Shown: positions 27,370 through 36,353, counted from the first letter of the stretch. The stretch is DNA of 64,000 bases from Sphingobacterium haloxyli (GCF_002980525.1 NZ_PVBQ01000012.1:62001-126000), one strand, 5' to 3'. A program made the numbers and translations. Notes: a model not told the origin generated them from the letters alone.

Positions 27370-28376
27370 AATTTTCGTGCTTCTGTTTCTTCAACTTCTT
27401 CCTCCTCATTTCCAAACGCTGTTTTAACCTCTTCTGCTAATATCCCGATCTCATTTAGATACTTGGTAAATACGGCTGTTTGTCCATGTGTTATATACAC
27501 CTTTTCGGCTTCTGTCGTCTTTATAGCGTCCAAAAGCCCTTGCCAATCTGCATGATCGCTTATGGCAAAACCTGCATCGGCACTTCGCCAACGACGGGAT
27601 CCTCGTACTTGCATCCATCCGGAGCAAATAGCATTTGCCATATGGGGTATTTTATTGATCACCTTAGAATCGGCTAAGGCGGGTGGAACGATAACGATAT
27701 TCTTATCTGCATGTTTTATATCTTCCTGAAGATTGACAATATTGTAGGTAGGTAATTCAACACCAACACTTTCGTAGGCTTCATTGAGTTTGCCGATGGA
27801 ATAGTGTACGTATAAAGGAGAGACTCCTGCGAGGGCTTTCATAATACGTTGGGCTTTGCCTAACGAATAGCCAATAAAAACAGATGTTTTGCCGTTTGCT
27901 TGGTTCTGTAATACCCAATCTTGCATTTGTTGATTTTGTTGATCCACCGATAACCAATTATAGATCGGGAGTCCGAAAGTGCTTTCGGATACAAATTCAT
28001 GGCATTTAATGGGCTCGAAAGGAGTGGATAAACCATCGTTTTGAATTTTGTAGTCTCCCGAAACAACACATACTTTTCCTTTATATTCCATTCTGATTTG
28101 AGCGGATCCTACTATATGCCCTGCGGGATGCAACGATACTTTGACACCATTGATAAAAATCGGTTCGGTATACGAAACGCCCTGTACAGCAATATCATTC
28201 CCGATACGACTTTTCAATATGGGGACCGTGAAGTGGTGGCATAGGTACTTTCTCATACCCCAGCGCGCGTGATCCGCATGACCGTGCGTCACCACCGCAA
28301 AATCCACCGGCAGCCATGGGTCGATGTAAAAATTGCCCGGTACACAATAAATGCCCGCCTGTCTGAATTGTAGCAT
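27366..28376 (-). CDS. Ligase-associated exonuclease (metallo-beta-lactamase/beta-CASP-like)
   Basis: 336-residue nuclease of the metallo-beta-lactamase fold. The metal site is VVTHGHADHARWG (HxHxDH at about residues 31-36), with further ligands in LHPAGHIVGSAQI and in SDHADWQGLL. This fold includes SNM1/Pso2-like DNA nucleases. The C-terminal tail is acidic (EEEEVEETE). It is the first gene of the quartet exonuclease-ligase-helicase-PdeM. Its start lies 65 bases from the divergent radical SAM gene, so the two operons share a promoter region. Confidence 0.93.
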   Translation of the reverse strand: MLQFRQAGIYCVPGNFYIDPWLPVDFAVVTHGHADHARWGMRKYLCHHFTVPILKSRIGNDIAVQGVSYTEPIFINGVKVSLHPAGHIVGSAQIRMEYKGKVCVVSGDYKIQNDGLSTPFEPIKCHEFVSESTFGLPIYNWLSVDQQNQQMQDWVLQNQANGKTSVFIGYSLGKAQRIMKALAGVSPLYVHYSIGKLNEAYESVGVELPTYNIVNLQEDIKHADKNIVIVPPALADSKVINKIPHMANAICSGWMQVRGSRRWRSADAGFAISDHADWQGLLDAIKTTEAEKVYITHGQTAVFTKYLNEIGILAEEVKTAFGNEEEEVEETEARKL

Positions 28377-28426
28377 ATTAATAAATAACCATTTTCTTCT
28401 CGTTATGTTTTAGCTAAAAAAATTAG

Positions 28427-28434
28427 TATTTTTG
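28427..28434 (+). promoter_or_regulatory. -7 box of the radical SAM gene
   Basis: TATTTTTG matches TAnnTTTG and ends only 7 bases before the ATG at 28442, so the transcript would be nearly leaderless. The -33 position shows TATG (28404-28407), a partial match, with a 19-base spacer. Confidence 0.5.
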
Positions 28435-28441
28435 TTTCATT

Positions 28442-29698
28442 ATGCTGCGGATTGAAGAAAAACTAAAGATATTGGCGGATGCTGCCAAATATGACGTGAG
28501 TTGTAGTTCTAGTGGGAGTACCAGGAAGAATAACGGGGGAATCGGCGATGCTTCGGCATCAGGCATCTGTCATACCTATACTGAAGACGGCCGATGTGTT
28601 TCATTGCTCAAGATTCTATTGACTAATCATTGTATCTATGATTGCGCTTTCTGTGTGAGCCGAAAAAGCAATGATGTGAAACGGGCTGCGTTTACTGTGG
28701 AGGAAGTCGTAGATCTCACGATGAATTTTTATAGACGAAATTATATTGAAGGGCTTTTTTTAAGTTCTGGTATCTTCAAAGATGCGGACTTTACCATGGA
28801 GCGCATGTTGCGTATTGTGAAAAAGCTCCGACAGGAAGAGCGATACAACGGTTATATTCATTTCAAAACGATCCCCGGTGCAAGTGAAGAGCTGGTGAAG
28901 GAAGCAGGGTTATATGTGGATCGGATGAGTATCAACCTGGAATTACCAACCGAAGCAGGGCTTAAATTAGTAGCCCCTGAGAAAGATCATGAGTCGGTAA
29001 GGAAACCGTTGGCGTACGTAAATGACCAGATCGAATCTTATAAGGGAGAGAAAAAACTTATAAAGCATACGCCGACTTTCGTACCTGCTGGCCAAAGTAC
29101 ACAAATGGTAATCGGCGCAACGCCTGAAAACGACTTTGAAATCATGCAAGTCGCCGATGACTTCTATAGGAACTATAAGCTGAAGCGGGTGTATTACAGT
29201 GGTTATATCCCTATAAATAATGGAAATTCTTTGTTACCTCAAATTGGCTCGATACCACCTTTGGTTCGCGAGAACCGTCTGTACCAAACGGACTGGTTAT
29301 TGCGGTTTTATGGCTTTCGGCTCAATGAAATCTTAAACCCCCAACACACGCATCTAGATCTGGATATAGACCCTAAGTTAAGTTGGGCATTACGTAATCC
29401 TGAATTCTTCCCGGTTGACATAAACACAGCTAACTTTAACGCTATTATTCGCATACCGGGAATCGGTAAGCAATCGGCGCTAAAGATTGTACAGGCGCGG
29501 AAGTTTGGCAGATTGCATGCCTATCAGCTTCAAAAAATGGGTATCGCTTATAATCGGGCAAAGTACTTTTTGCATTGTGCAGATTCTCCTTTTATCTTGG
29601 GACATCCCAGTATGGAGTATGTTCGAGCGGCCATTTTAAATGAGGGAAACAGGAAGAGTCGACAACAGGATTCTGCCGGACAATTAGCGTTATTTTGA
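28442..29698 (+). CDS. Radical SAM protein, putative DNA modification/repair (TIGR03916 type)
   Basis: 418-residue protein. The [4Fe-4S] cluster is bound by CX3CX2C in NHCIYDCAFC (C64, C68, C71), which is the radical SAM motif. The C-terminal third has a helix-hairpin-helix DNA-binding element (DINTANFNAIIRIPGIGKQSALKI), seen in DNA repair proteins. The very C-terminus is GQLALF, resembling the sliding-clamp binding motif QL[SD]LF. The TIGR03915-type gene follows after 1 base. In other genomes this pair lies next to, or the partner is fused with, a uracil-DNA glycosylase domain. Activity is not established. Confidence 0.88.
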   Translation: MLRIEEKLKILADAAKYDVSCSSSGSTRKNNGGIGDASASGICHTYTEDGRCVSLLKILLTNHCIYDCAFCVSRKSNDVKRAAFTVEEVVDLTMNFYRRNYIEGLFLSSGIFKDADFTMERMLRIVKKLRQEERYNGYIHFKTIPGASEELVKEAGLYVDRMSINLELPTEAGLKLVAPEKDHESVRKPLAYVNDQIESYKGEKKLIKHTPTFVPAGQSTQMVIGATPENDFEIMQVADDFYRNYKLKRVYYSGYIPINNGNSLLPQIGSIPPLVRENRLYQTDWLLRFYGFRLNEILNPQHTHLDLDIDPKLSWALRNPEFFPVDINTANFNAIIRIPGIGKQSALKIVQARKFGRLHAYQLQKMGIAYNRAKYFLHCADSPFILGHPSMEYVRAAILNEGNRKSRQQDSAGQLALF

Positions 29699-29699
29699 T

Positions 29700-30461
29700 A
29701 TGTATTATTTGTTTGATGGAACGTATCTAGGTTTTTTGTCCTGTGTATTTGAAAGCTTTGAGAGAAAGGAATTTAATGTTATTCCGCTAATGCAGAAAGA
29801 TTATCGAATAGCTCTATTTGCGGAGACGAGGACAATTGTGACAGATAGCCGGAAAGCGTTACGAGTTCAGAATGGGTTACAGGAGCGTGTTGGAAAAGCA
29901 GGAACGATGGATTTTTATAGAGCATTTCTTTCGGAAGATAGGAAAGCTTGGCTGGCTTCTTTTTTTATTCTACGCCAAACCTTTGGCGGTCGGACAGATG
30001 TACGGCAAGATTATGGCAACGCCCATGTGCTGTACTTTTCGCAGACCTTAAAGAAGGTAAGTCGCGAACGACATCGAATGAAAGCATTTATCCGTTTTAG
30101 CAAAAGCTCCGACGGGTTGTTCTTTGCTTTGGTAGAGCCGGATTTTAATGTATTGCCCTTAATTTCTGATTTTTTCCGTGAGCGGTATGCTGATATGCCT
30201 TGGCTTATTTATGACGTAAAGCGAAAATATGGTCTACTGTTCGATATGCGACAAGTGGGCGAGGTACAGCTTAGTCTGGAAGAAACAAAAAATACGACGA
30301 TACCAACAGTTGTTACCACGATGGACGAACGTGATGAACTTTTCCAGCACCTCTGGAAACAATATTATACCAGCACCAATATCGAAGCACGTAAAAATAT
30401 GAAGTTACATCTACAACATGTGCCAAGAAGATACTGGAAATACCTTGTAGAGAAGAAATAG
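29700..30461 (+). CDS. TIGR03915/DUF4130-type protein, putative DNA repair
   Basis: 253 residues, immediately after the radical SAM gene and surely cotranscribed. The pattern MYYLFDGTYLGFLSCVFESF at the N-terminus, the middle GGRTDVRQDYGNAHVLYF and the end HLQHVPRRYWKYLVEKK fit the family annotated as partner of the radical SAM protein. In some bacteria the same domain is fused to a uracil-DNA glycosylase domain, which is absent here; this is the short form. I see no catalytic motif I can name. Convergent with the polygalacturonase-like gene, with 23 bases between the stops. Confidence 0.85.
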   Translation: MYYLFDGTYLGFLSCVFESFERKEFNVIPLMQKDYRIALFAETRTIVTDSRKALRVQNGLQERVGKAGTMDFYRAFLSEDRKAWLASFFILRQTFGGRTDVRQDYGNAHVLYFSQTLKKVSRERHRMKAFIRFSKSSDGLFFALVEPDFNVLPLISDFFRERYADMPWLIYDVKRKYGLLFDMRQVGEVQLSLEETKNTTIPTVVTTMDERDELFQHLWKQYYTSTNIEARKNMKLHLQHVPRRYWKYLVEKK

Positions 30462-30484
30462 CAGCTGGCCTATACTCGGGAATA

Positions 30485-31852
30485 CTATTGCGCATGAGAG
30501 GGTACTTTGACTTCATCTCCGATGATGAGGTTGTTAAATACGATGTTTTCGGCGTTGGTGAAGCTGATAGCGGTTTTAGCTGTGTCAATCTGGATATTGG
30601 AGAAATGTATGTCGCTTACTTTTTTCGTTGGGTAGCCTTGAATTACTAAAGCTGCATTGCGGACTTTATTACAGCGTAGGCTGTCGACAAAGATATTCCG
30701 TATATCCGTTTCATACCCCGATCCCTCGCCGTGGTAATAGGATGTAATAAAAAAACCATCCTCTACCTCATCGAATTCCACGTTATTTACATAGATGTCT
30801 CGGATAAAACCGCCCCGATCAGGATTTGATTTTAGATAGATGCCACGTTTGCAATAGCCTCCGAAGGTACAATTTTCTACAAAGACATTTTGTACCCCGG
30901 CCGACATCTCACTTCCAATAACGACACCGTGTAGACCTTTAAACCGACAATTACGGATGATAATGTTTTCCGAAGTAATTCCAGTTTTTCTACCTTCATG
31001 ATCTCGGCCGGCTTTAATAGCAACGTTGTCGTCCGCATTATTAAAATCAATGTCTTCGATTAAGATATTCTTCGAATACTCTGGGTCGAATCCATCGTTG
31101 TTTTTATTAAAAGCATCAAACTTTACCCTTCTGGCTGTAACATTTTCCGACTTTAGTATGTGAACACACCAAAATGGAGAGTTGGACAAGGTAACATCTT
31201 CTATCAAGATATTTTTACACTCGAAAAACTGCACTAAATGAGGTCGTAAATAGTGCCCCTCTCCAAATACGCGTTCTTCTATTGGTGTATCTTCGTGATT
31301 CATTTTTCGACTTCGTGTCTGACTTGGCTTTTGTTTTGCGTGCCAAGTACTGAACGTGTCTTTAGAGTTTCCATCAATTACACCTTCACCGATAATCGCG
31401 ACATTATCAGCTTGGTAGGCGTAAATAAAGGGACTGTAGTTATACAGAAATGTTCCTTCCCAGCTAGTCAATACGGCGGGTAAATAGTGCTCTGGATTTG
31501 AACCAAAAACTAATTTAGCTCCTTTTTGTAGGTCGAGTGTGACATTGCTGATTAAGTGGATAGGGCCATTTATCAAATATATACCGGGCGGAACGATAAT
31601 TCTTCCTCCACCTAGCGCTTTGCATTTTTCCAGCGCTTTATCAAAAGCAGGTTTATTATCCGTCAATGAATCGCCTAAAGCTCCAAAATGTTGTAAATCA
31701 ATCAAATTGGCGGACAAAGAAGGAGGGGTGATGAGGCTTAGAATTTGATCCCGCTTTTGTATCCTTGATGGGTTTTCTGTTGCGTTGTTACTACAGGAAG
31801 AAAAAATCAATAAGATTATTGCGAGATAAGAGAGATTTTTGAACATCGACAT
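30485..31852 (-). CDS. Polygalacturonase-like lipoprotein (right-handed beta-helix, GH28-like)
   Basis: About 455 residues, exported: MSMFKNLSYLAIILLIFSSCSN carries a lipobox ending in SSC. The mature part begins with a pectate lyase-superfamily segment (INLQHFGALGD-like: IDLQHFGALGDSLTDNKPAFDKAL) and continues with right-handed helix repeats. GH28-type residues are seen as FDPEYSKNILIEDIDFNNADDNVAIKAG (the family N-x-D and DD pair), HGVVIGSEMSAG and RGIYLKS. The family cleaves alpha-linked galacturonan or related pectin chains. The frame is open to 31909, but the promoter lies inside that stretch, so the start is at 31852 or 31846. No SusCD pair is adjacent. Confidence 0.85.
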   Translation of the reverse strand: MSMFKNLSYLAIILLIFSSCSNNATENPSRIQKRDQILSLITPPSLSANLIDLQHFGALGDSLTDNKPAFDKALEKCKALGGGRIIVPPGIYLINGPIHLISNVTLDLQKGAKLVFGSNPEHYLPAVLTSWEGTFLYNYSPFIYAYQADNVAIIGEGVIDGNSKDTFSTWHAKQKPSQTRSRKMNHEDTPIEERVFGEGHYLRPHLVQFFECKNILIEDVTLSNSPFWCVHILKSENVTARRVKFDAFNKNNDGFDPEYSKNILIEDIDFNNADDNVAIKAGRDHEGRKTGITSENIIIRNCRFKGLHGVVIGSEMSAGVQNVFVENCTFGGYCKRGIYLKSNPDRGGFIRDIYVNNVEFDEVEDGFFITSYYHGEGSGYETDIRNIFVDSLRCNKVRNAALVIQGYPTKKVSDIHFSNIQIDTAKTAISFTNAENIVFNNLIIGDEVKVPSHAQ

Positions 31853-31876
31853 TTTATTTAATTGAAACTGCAAGGC

Positions 31877-31910
31877 CAAAAATAACATTTTGTTTGGTTT
31901 TATAGACAAA
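31877..31910 (-). promoter_or_regulatory. Promoter of the polygalacturonase-like lipoprotein gene
   Basis: On the minus strand TTTG (plus-strand CAAA 31907-31910), 22 bases, TATTTTTG (plus-strand CAAAAATA 31877-31884). The spacer is slightly long. It decides the start of the downstream gene, since an upstream start at 31909 would not be transcribed from it. Confidence 0.5.
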
Positions 31911-31922
31911 CGGTATAAGGAG

Positions 31923-32132
31923 TTAAAATTTGTGTCGTTGATTGTACATCGTATTGATGAAAAATATTACCCCTCCTAAAAATAGGATTGCACCGGTAAT
32001 AACGATAACCGGGCCAACTGGATCATTAAGAAAAATCCACGCCAATCGCATGCACATACCACCGATAAGGATAGCGGCGCCGGCTAAGATCAGTTTTTTA
32101 TTTCTTTTTATAGGATGTCCGTGTCGTTTCAT
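31923..32132 (-). CDS. Small membrane protein, unknown function
   Basis: About 69 residues from the ATG at 32132 (MKRHGHPIKRNKKLILAG), with a basic N-terminus and two predicted membrane helices (about residues 14-33 and 40-60). It ends in NTMYNQRHKF. An upstream in-frame ATG at 32147 would add five residues. I do not recognise a family. It lies upstream of the polygalacturonase gene on the same strand and is divergent from the BrkB-type gene. Coding is supported by the clean two-helix pattern and the positive-inside N-terminus, but not proven. Confidence 0.55.
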   Translation of the reverse strand: MKRHGHPIKRNKKLILAGAAILIGGMCMRLAWIFLNDPVGPVIVITGAILFLGGVIFFINTMYNQRHKF

Positions 32133-32256
32133 GTTATAATAGAACAATGTAGACGTTAAAATGTTGCGAGATTAACGTTCAGCACAGATGCGGTTCATGA
32201 AGGTTTTTTAAACTTTTAGGAAGTCAGGTCGTTTATTACGTGTAGACATTTAGCTT

Positions 32257-33234
32257 ATGATAAGGAATAAAGAAAATGTGTTTAAATCCCACTTTACGAT
32301 TTTGAAAAATACGGTGTTGGGGTTTACAGGAGAAGATAGTTTAAAGTACAGTGCTTCATTAGCTTATTATACCGTTTTTTCACTAGGACCTATCTTGGTA
32401 TTAATGATTTCGCTTGCCGGAATTTTCTTAGGCGAAGAAGCTATACAGGGAAAAGTTTTTGAAGAGCTACGCGGGTTTGTGGGAACAAGTGCAGCTAGCC
32501 AAATTCAAGAAGTTATTAGGAATCTGTCTCTTTCCGGGAAATCCAATGTAGCTTTGACTATTAGTGCGGTAACGTTGTTAGTGGGCGCAACAACGGTCTT
32601 TGGTGATATCCAGAACTCCATTAACAAAATTTGGCATGTACGTCCGAAGGTAAAAAAGGGGTGGCTAAAATTACTTAAAGATAGATTACTATCTTCTTCA
32701 TTAGTTATTGGGCTTGGCTTTTTGCTGGTAGTAACGTTAATAATCAATGGCGCTATTTTAGCTTTCACGGATCATTTGAAGCAGTATTTTCCCGATGTCA
32801 CTGTTTTCTTGTTTAATGCTATCAATTTTTTTCTATCTTTTTGTGTCATCTTTATTTTGTTCGCCGTGATTTTTAAGGTTTTACCTGATGTCAATATACA
32901 ATGGCGTACGGTAAGATCGGGAGCACTTTTTACGGCGCTTCTTTTTGTGGTCGGGCGTTTCTTGATTGGTATTTATATCGAAAGTTCGGACACGGAATCG
33001 ACGTATGGTGCAGCCAGTTCAATCGTATTGATCTTATTATGGGTCTATTATACGGCAGCCATCTTATATCTAGGCGCGATCTATACGCGGGAGTATGCTA
33101 CTTACAAAGGAGTGCCGATAGAACCCTCCGAATTTGCAGTACATATAGAGGTGAAAGAAATGGAGCGGGAGGTGAAAGAGATTCCGCCGGCGCCATTAAC
33201 CGCAGAGGAAAAGACTATAGAAGTAAAGAAGTAA
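32257..33234 (+). CDS. YihY/BrkB-family inner membrane protein
   Basis: 325 residues with six predicted membrane helices. The N-terminal family pattern is seen as DSLKYSASLAYYTVFSLGPILVLMISLAG, with the SAxLAYYTxxxLxP core. VGATTVFGDIQNSINKIW and YGAASSIVLILLWVYYTAAILYLGAIYT follow at the usual places. The C-terminal tail is charged (EMEREVKEIPPAPLTAEEKTIEVKK) and cytoplasmic. Older names such as ribonuclease BN are wrong for this family; its true role is unknown, possibly transport. The acidic small protein gene follows after 67 bases. Confidence 0.92.
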   Translation: MIRNKENVFKSHFTILKNTVLGFTGEDSLKYSASLAYYTVFSLGPILVLMISLAGIFLGEEAIQGKVFEELRGFVGTSAASQIQEVIRNLSLSGKSNVALTISAVTLLVGATTVFGDIQNSINKIWHVRPKVKKGWLKLLKDRLLSSSLVIGLGFLLVVTLIINGAILAFTDHLKQYFPDVTVFLFNAINFFLSFCVIFILFAVIFKVLPDVNIQWRTVRSGALFTALLFVVGRFLIGIYIESSDTESTYGAASSIVLILLWVYYTAAILYLGAIYTREYATYKGVPIEPSEFAVHIEVKEMEREVKEIPPAPLTAEEKTIEVKK

Positions 33235-33301
33235 TCAAGGGCTATTAAAAAACCAATCGCGGCGTCGGTTGTTTGTTATGTATAGAAAAAATCATATTGT
33301 T

Positions 33302-33592
33302 ATGCAAGACCCAAGAAAAGATCAATCTGAAAAGGACGAGGATAAAAATCTACCGGGATATCCACATTATCCAGAAAATGAAGACATCTTTGAACAAGAA
33401 GAGCGCATTTTGAGTGACAGGGTAGAGCAAGAGGAGAGGGGACGTGAACCCTTGCTCGATGAAGGATTGGATGTGCCCGGGTCTGAATTAGATGACGCGC
33501 AAGAAGAAGTAGGTTCAGAAGATGAGGAAAACAACTATTATAGCCTGGGTGGGGATAATCACGAAGATCTAGACCGGAGCGAAGATTTTTAA
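33302..33592 (+). CDS. Acidic small protein, conserved hypothetical
   Basis: About 96 residues from ATG 33302 (MQDPRKDQSEKDEDKN). The upstream start at 33269 is possible but adds a stretch unlike the rest. It is very acidic and polar, with no hydrophobic core, and is probably disordered. The block NLPGYPHYPENEDIFEQEERI looks like a motif I have seen in other Sphingobacteriales hypothetical proteins. No function can be given. It lies between the BrkB-type gene and the PurF-like gene and could be cotranscribed with the former. Confidence 0.6.
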   Translation: MQDPRKDQSEKDEDKNLPGYPHYPENEDIFEQEERILSDRVEQEERGREPLLDEGLDVPGSELDDAQEEVGSEDEENNYYSLGGDNHEDLDRSEDF

Positions 33593-33668
33593 ATATCTTT
33601 AATTTGTCATTTGTTTAGTTTGTTTCGATGCGAAGTCCAAGAAGCGGACATTTTTTATAAAAAATTTT

Positions 33669-33676
33669 TACCTTTG
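33669..33676 (+). promoter_or_regulatory. -7 box upstream of the PurF-like gene
   Basis: TACCTTTG matches TAnnTTTG, 17 bases before the ATG. No good -33 element is seen. Confidence 0.45.
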
Positions 33677-33693
33677 CAGCATCAATTCAAGCT

Positions 33694-35604
33694 ATGAGTG
33701 ACGCAATAAAACATGAGTGCGGGATAGCACTCGTTCGATTACTAAAACCCCTGTCTTATTATCAAGAAAAATATGGTACGCCCTATTATGGCATCAACAA
33801 AATGTATCTTCTCATGGAGAAGCAACATAATCGAGGTCAAGATGGAGCGGGCATCGCCACTATTAAATTTGATGTGCAGCCAGGCCATCGTTATATTTCC
33901 CGGTATCGCGCGATGGGTTCATCTGCCGTGGCGGATATTTTTGAATACATACAAAAGAAATTCGCGGCAGTGAATAAGGCGTATCCAGCAGAGTCTAAAG
34001 ATACGAACTGGCTTAAACAACATGTGAGTTTTACGGGAGAAGTGCTTTTAGGGCATTTGCGTTATGGGACCCATGGTAAGAATAGTATCGAAAGTTGTCA
34101 CCCTTTCCTTCGACAGAATAATTGGATGAGCCGTAATTTGGTGGTTGCCGGAAACTTCAATATGACGAATGTTGATGAACTGCTGCAGCAGCTATATGAG
34201 TTGGGCCAGCATCCGAAAGAACAAGCAGACACCGTTACGGTATTGGAAAAGATCGGACACTTTTTAGATGATGAAAATCAGGAATTGTTTGATAAATTTA
34301 AAGAAGACGGATATTCCAATATTGAAATAAGTGCGTTAATCGCCAAAAATATTGACGTTGCTAAAATATTAACACGTTCCGCGAAGACGTGGGATGGTGG
34401 GTATACTATTGCTGGAATTTTTGGTCATGGTGATGCTTTCGTGATGCGTGATCCGGCAGGGATACGCCCCGCTTTCTATTATCAGGACGACGAGGTTCTC
34501 GTAGTCGCTTCAGAACGTCCAGTCATCCAGACGGCTTTCAATGTACCATTGGAAGCGGTTAAAGAAATTAAGCCAGGGTACGCCTTGATTGCTAAAAAGG
34601 ATGGAACAATTACGGAAGAGATGTTTCGCCAGCCAGCAGTACAAAAATCTTGTTCTTTTGAGCGTATTTACTTCTCGCGAGGTTCGGATGCCGATATTTA
34701 CAAGGAACGTAAGGAATTAGGTCGTTTATTGTGCCCCCAAGTCTTGGAAGCTGTAAACAATGACATCAAGAATACGGTGTTTTCGTTTATTCCAAATACA
34801 GCGGAAGTATCGTATTATGGCGTAATGGAAGGTATAAATACGTACGTACGTGACTACCAGAAAGATGTGCTGTTGAATCGTGCTGATAAGATTTCAGATC
34901 AGGAGCTTGAAGAGATGATTAACATTACGCCGCGTTTCGAGAAGCTGAATGTTAAAGATGCCAAGCTGCGAACGTTTATTACACAGGACGCTGATCGTAC
35001 GGATATGGTACAACACGTTTATGATACGACCTATGGTATCGTTAAGGACGATGTTGATACGATAGTCGCTATAGATGATTCTATTGTGCGTGGAACCACG
35101 CTTAAACAAAGTATCCTGACGATATTGGACCGATTGCATCCGAAGAAAATCGTTATTGTTTCCTCTGCACCACAAATTCGTTATCCGGATTGCTATGGGA
35201 TAGATATGTCGAGGATGGGTGAGTTTGTGGCATTTGAGGCGGCGATTAATTTGTTGAAAAGTGGAGGAATGGCACATGTGGTGGATGAAGTGTATCAAAA
35301 ATGCCTCGCTTCTTTAATGATGCCGAAAGATCAAGTAGAGAACTATGTTAAAGCTATTTATGAGCCTTTCACAGATGATGAGATCTCTGCGGAAATTGCG
35401 CGTATTATCCGTCCACATCATTTAAAAGCAGAATTGGAAGTTGTCTATCAGACATTAGATAATCTACATAGCGCCTGTCCAAATCATTTAGGCGACTGGT
35501 ACTTTTCAGGTAATTACCCGACACCAGGGGGGAATAAAGTAGTTAACAGAGCTTTTATGAATTGGGTCGAAGGTAAAAATGTAAGGGCTTATTTTAGCAG
35601 CTAG
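33694..35604 (+). CDS. PurF-like amidophosphoribosyltransferase paralogue, long form
   Basis: 636 residues, against about 470-510 for classical PurF. The N-terminal nucleophile domain begins MSDAIKHECGIALVRL, so Cys9 would be exposed after removal of eight residues. NRGQDGAGIA, GHLRYGTHG and VVAGNFNMTN fit the glutaminase fold. The C-terminal PRTase has TIVAIDDSIVRGTTLKQSI, the PRPP loop. Insertions (about 60-115 and 370-420) explain the extra length. Compared with Fe-S type PurF, the first Cys ligand (KSCSFERIYF) is kept, the second is shifted by one (YPDCYG), and the last two near FSGNYPTP are replaced. It could be a second PurF or a specialised amidotransferase. Confidence 0.85.
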   Translation: MSDAIKHECGIALVRLLKPLSYYQEKYGTPYYGINKMYLLMEKQHNRGQDGAGIATIKFDVQPGHRYISRYRAMGSSAVADIFEYIQKKFAAVNKAYPAESKDTNWLKQHVSFTGEVLLGHLRYGTHGKNSIESCHPFLRQNNWMSRNLVVAGNFNMTNVDELLQQLYELGQHPKEQADTVTVLEKIGHFLDDENQELFDKFKEDGYSNIEISALIAKNIDVAKILTRSAKTWDGGYTIAGIFGHGDAFVMRDPAGIRPAFYYQDDEVLVVASERPVIQTAFNVPLEAVKEIKPGYALIAKKDGTITEEMFRQPAVQKSCSFERIYFSRGSDADIYKERKELGRLLCPQVLEAVNNDIKNTVFSFIPNTAEVSYYGVMEGINTYVRDYQKDVLLNRADKISDQELEEMINITPRFEKLNVKDAKLRTFITQDADRTDMVQHVYDTTYGIVKDDVDTIVAIDDSIVRGTTLKQSILTILDRLHPKKIVIVSSAPQIRYPDCYGIDMSRMGEFVAFEAAINLLKSGGMAHVVDEVYQKCLASLMMPKDQVENYVKAIYEPFTDDEISAEIARIIRPHHLKAELEVVYQTLDNLHSACPNHLGDWYFSGNYPTPGGNKVVNRAFMNWVEGKNVRAYFSS

Positions 35605-35650
35605 TGCTTATTTATTTGCTTTTTTATTTTTTAAGCTTTACTTTATTTTA

Positions 35651-35658
35651 TATCTTTG
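35651..35658 (+). promoter_or_regulatory. -7 box of rplU-rpmA
   Basis: TATCTTTG is an exact TAnnTTTG match 37 bases before rplU. The -33 element is not clear; TTTG at 35615 is too far. Confidence 0.5.
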
Positions 35659-35695
35659 CAACTCATTAAAATATTAACAAATTATATTAATAACA

Positions 35696-36007
35696 ATGTA
35701 CGCAATAGTAAATATAGCAGGACAGCAATTTAAGGTTGCAAAAGACCAGTATCTTTTTGTGCACCGCTTACAAGGAGATGAAGGCGCTAGTATTGAATTT
35801 GACAATGTATTGTTAGCAGAAGATGCTGGTAAATTCACGGTAGGTGCGCCTACTATCGAAGGAGCAAAAGTTTCAGCTACGATTTTGTCTCATTTAAAAG
35901 GTGATAAAGTGGTCGTTTTCAAAAAGAAACGTCGTAAAGGCTACAAAAAGAAAAATGGTCATCGTCAACAATTTACCAAAATCCAGATCACAGGAATTAG
36001 CCTGTAA
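35696..36007 (+). CDS. rplU: 50S ribosomal protein L21
   Basis: 103-residue ribosomal protein binding 23S rRNA. It begins [18 protein letters not shown], the universal L21 start, and contains the basic C-terminal block [26 protein letters not shown]. rpmA follows after 51 bases, the standard pairing, so both are read from one promoter. Confidence 0.98.
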   Translation: MYAIVNIAGQQFKVAKDQYLFVHRLQGDEGASIEFDNVLLAEDAGKFTVGAPTIEGAKVSATILSHLKGDKVVVFKKKRRKGYKKKNGHRQQFTKIQITGISL

Positions 36008-36058
36008 AGCGAAATAAGAATTTTTAATCTGACTTTACGTCATAAATTAAGATAAAAC

Positions 36059-36325
36059 ATGGCACACAAAAAAGGTGCGGGTAGTTCCAAGAACGGCCGT
36101 GAGTCACACAGTAAGAGATTAGGCGTTAAAATTTTTGGTGGACAACAAGCTATCGCAGGTAACATCATCGTTCGTCAGCGTGGAACGAAACATAACCCTG
36201 ATAAAAATGTAGGAATGGGTAAAGATCATACATTGCATGCATTGATTGATGGGACTGTTGTTTTCCGCAAAAAAGCAGACAATAAATCTTATGTATCCGT
36301 AGTTCCTGCGGAACAAGCAAACTAA
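36059..36325 (+). CDS. rpmA: 50S ribosomal protein L27
   Basis: 88 residues; the N-terminus [24 protein letters not shown] is the L27 signature reaching toward the peptidyl transferase centre, followed by [29 protein letters not shown]. There is no N-terminal extension to be cleaved, as found in Firmicutes. It forms an operon with rplU and ends at a terminator. Confidence 0.98.
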   Translation: MAHKKGAGSSKNGRESHSKRLGVKIFGGQQAIAGNIIVRQRGTKHNPDKNVGMGKDHTLHALIDGTVVFRKKADNKSYVSVVPAEQAN

Positions 36326-36353
36326 GTTTTGTTAGTTATACTAGAGGAATTCG

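Noticed and set aside
32257..33234. Ribonuclease BN
   Set aside because: This old label of the YihY/BrkB membrane family is an annotation error; the protein has six membrane helices and no nuclease motif.
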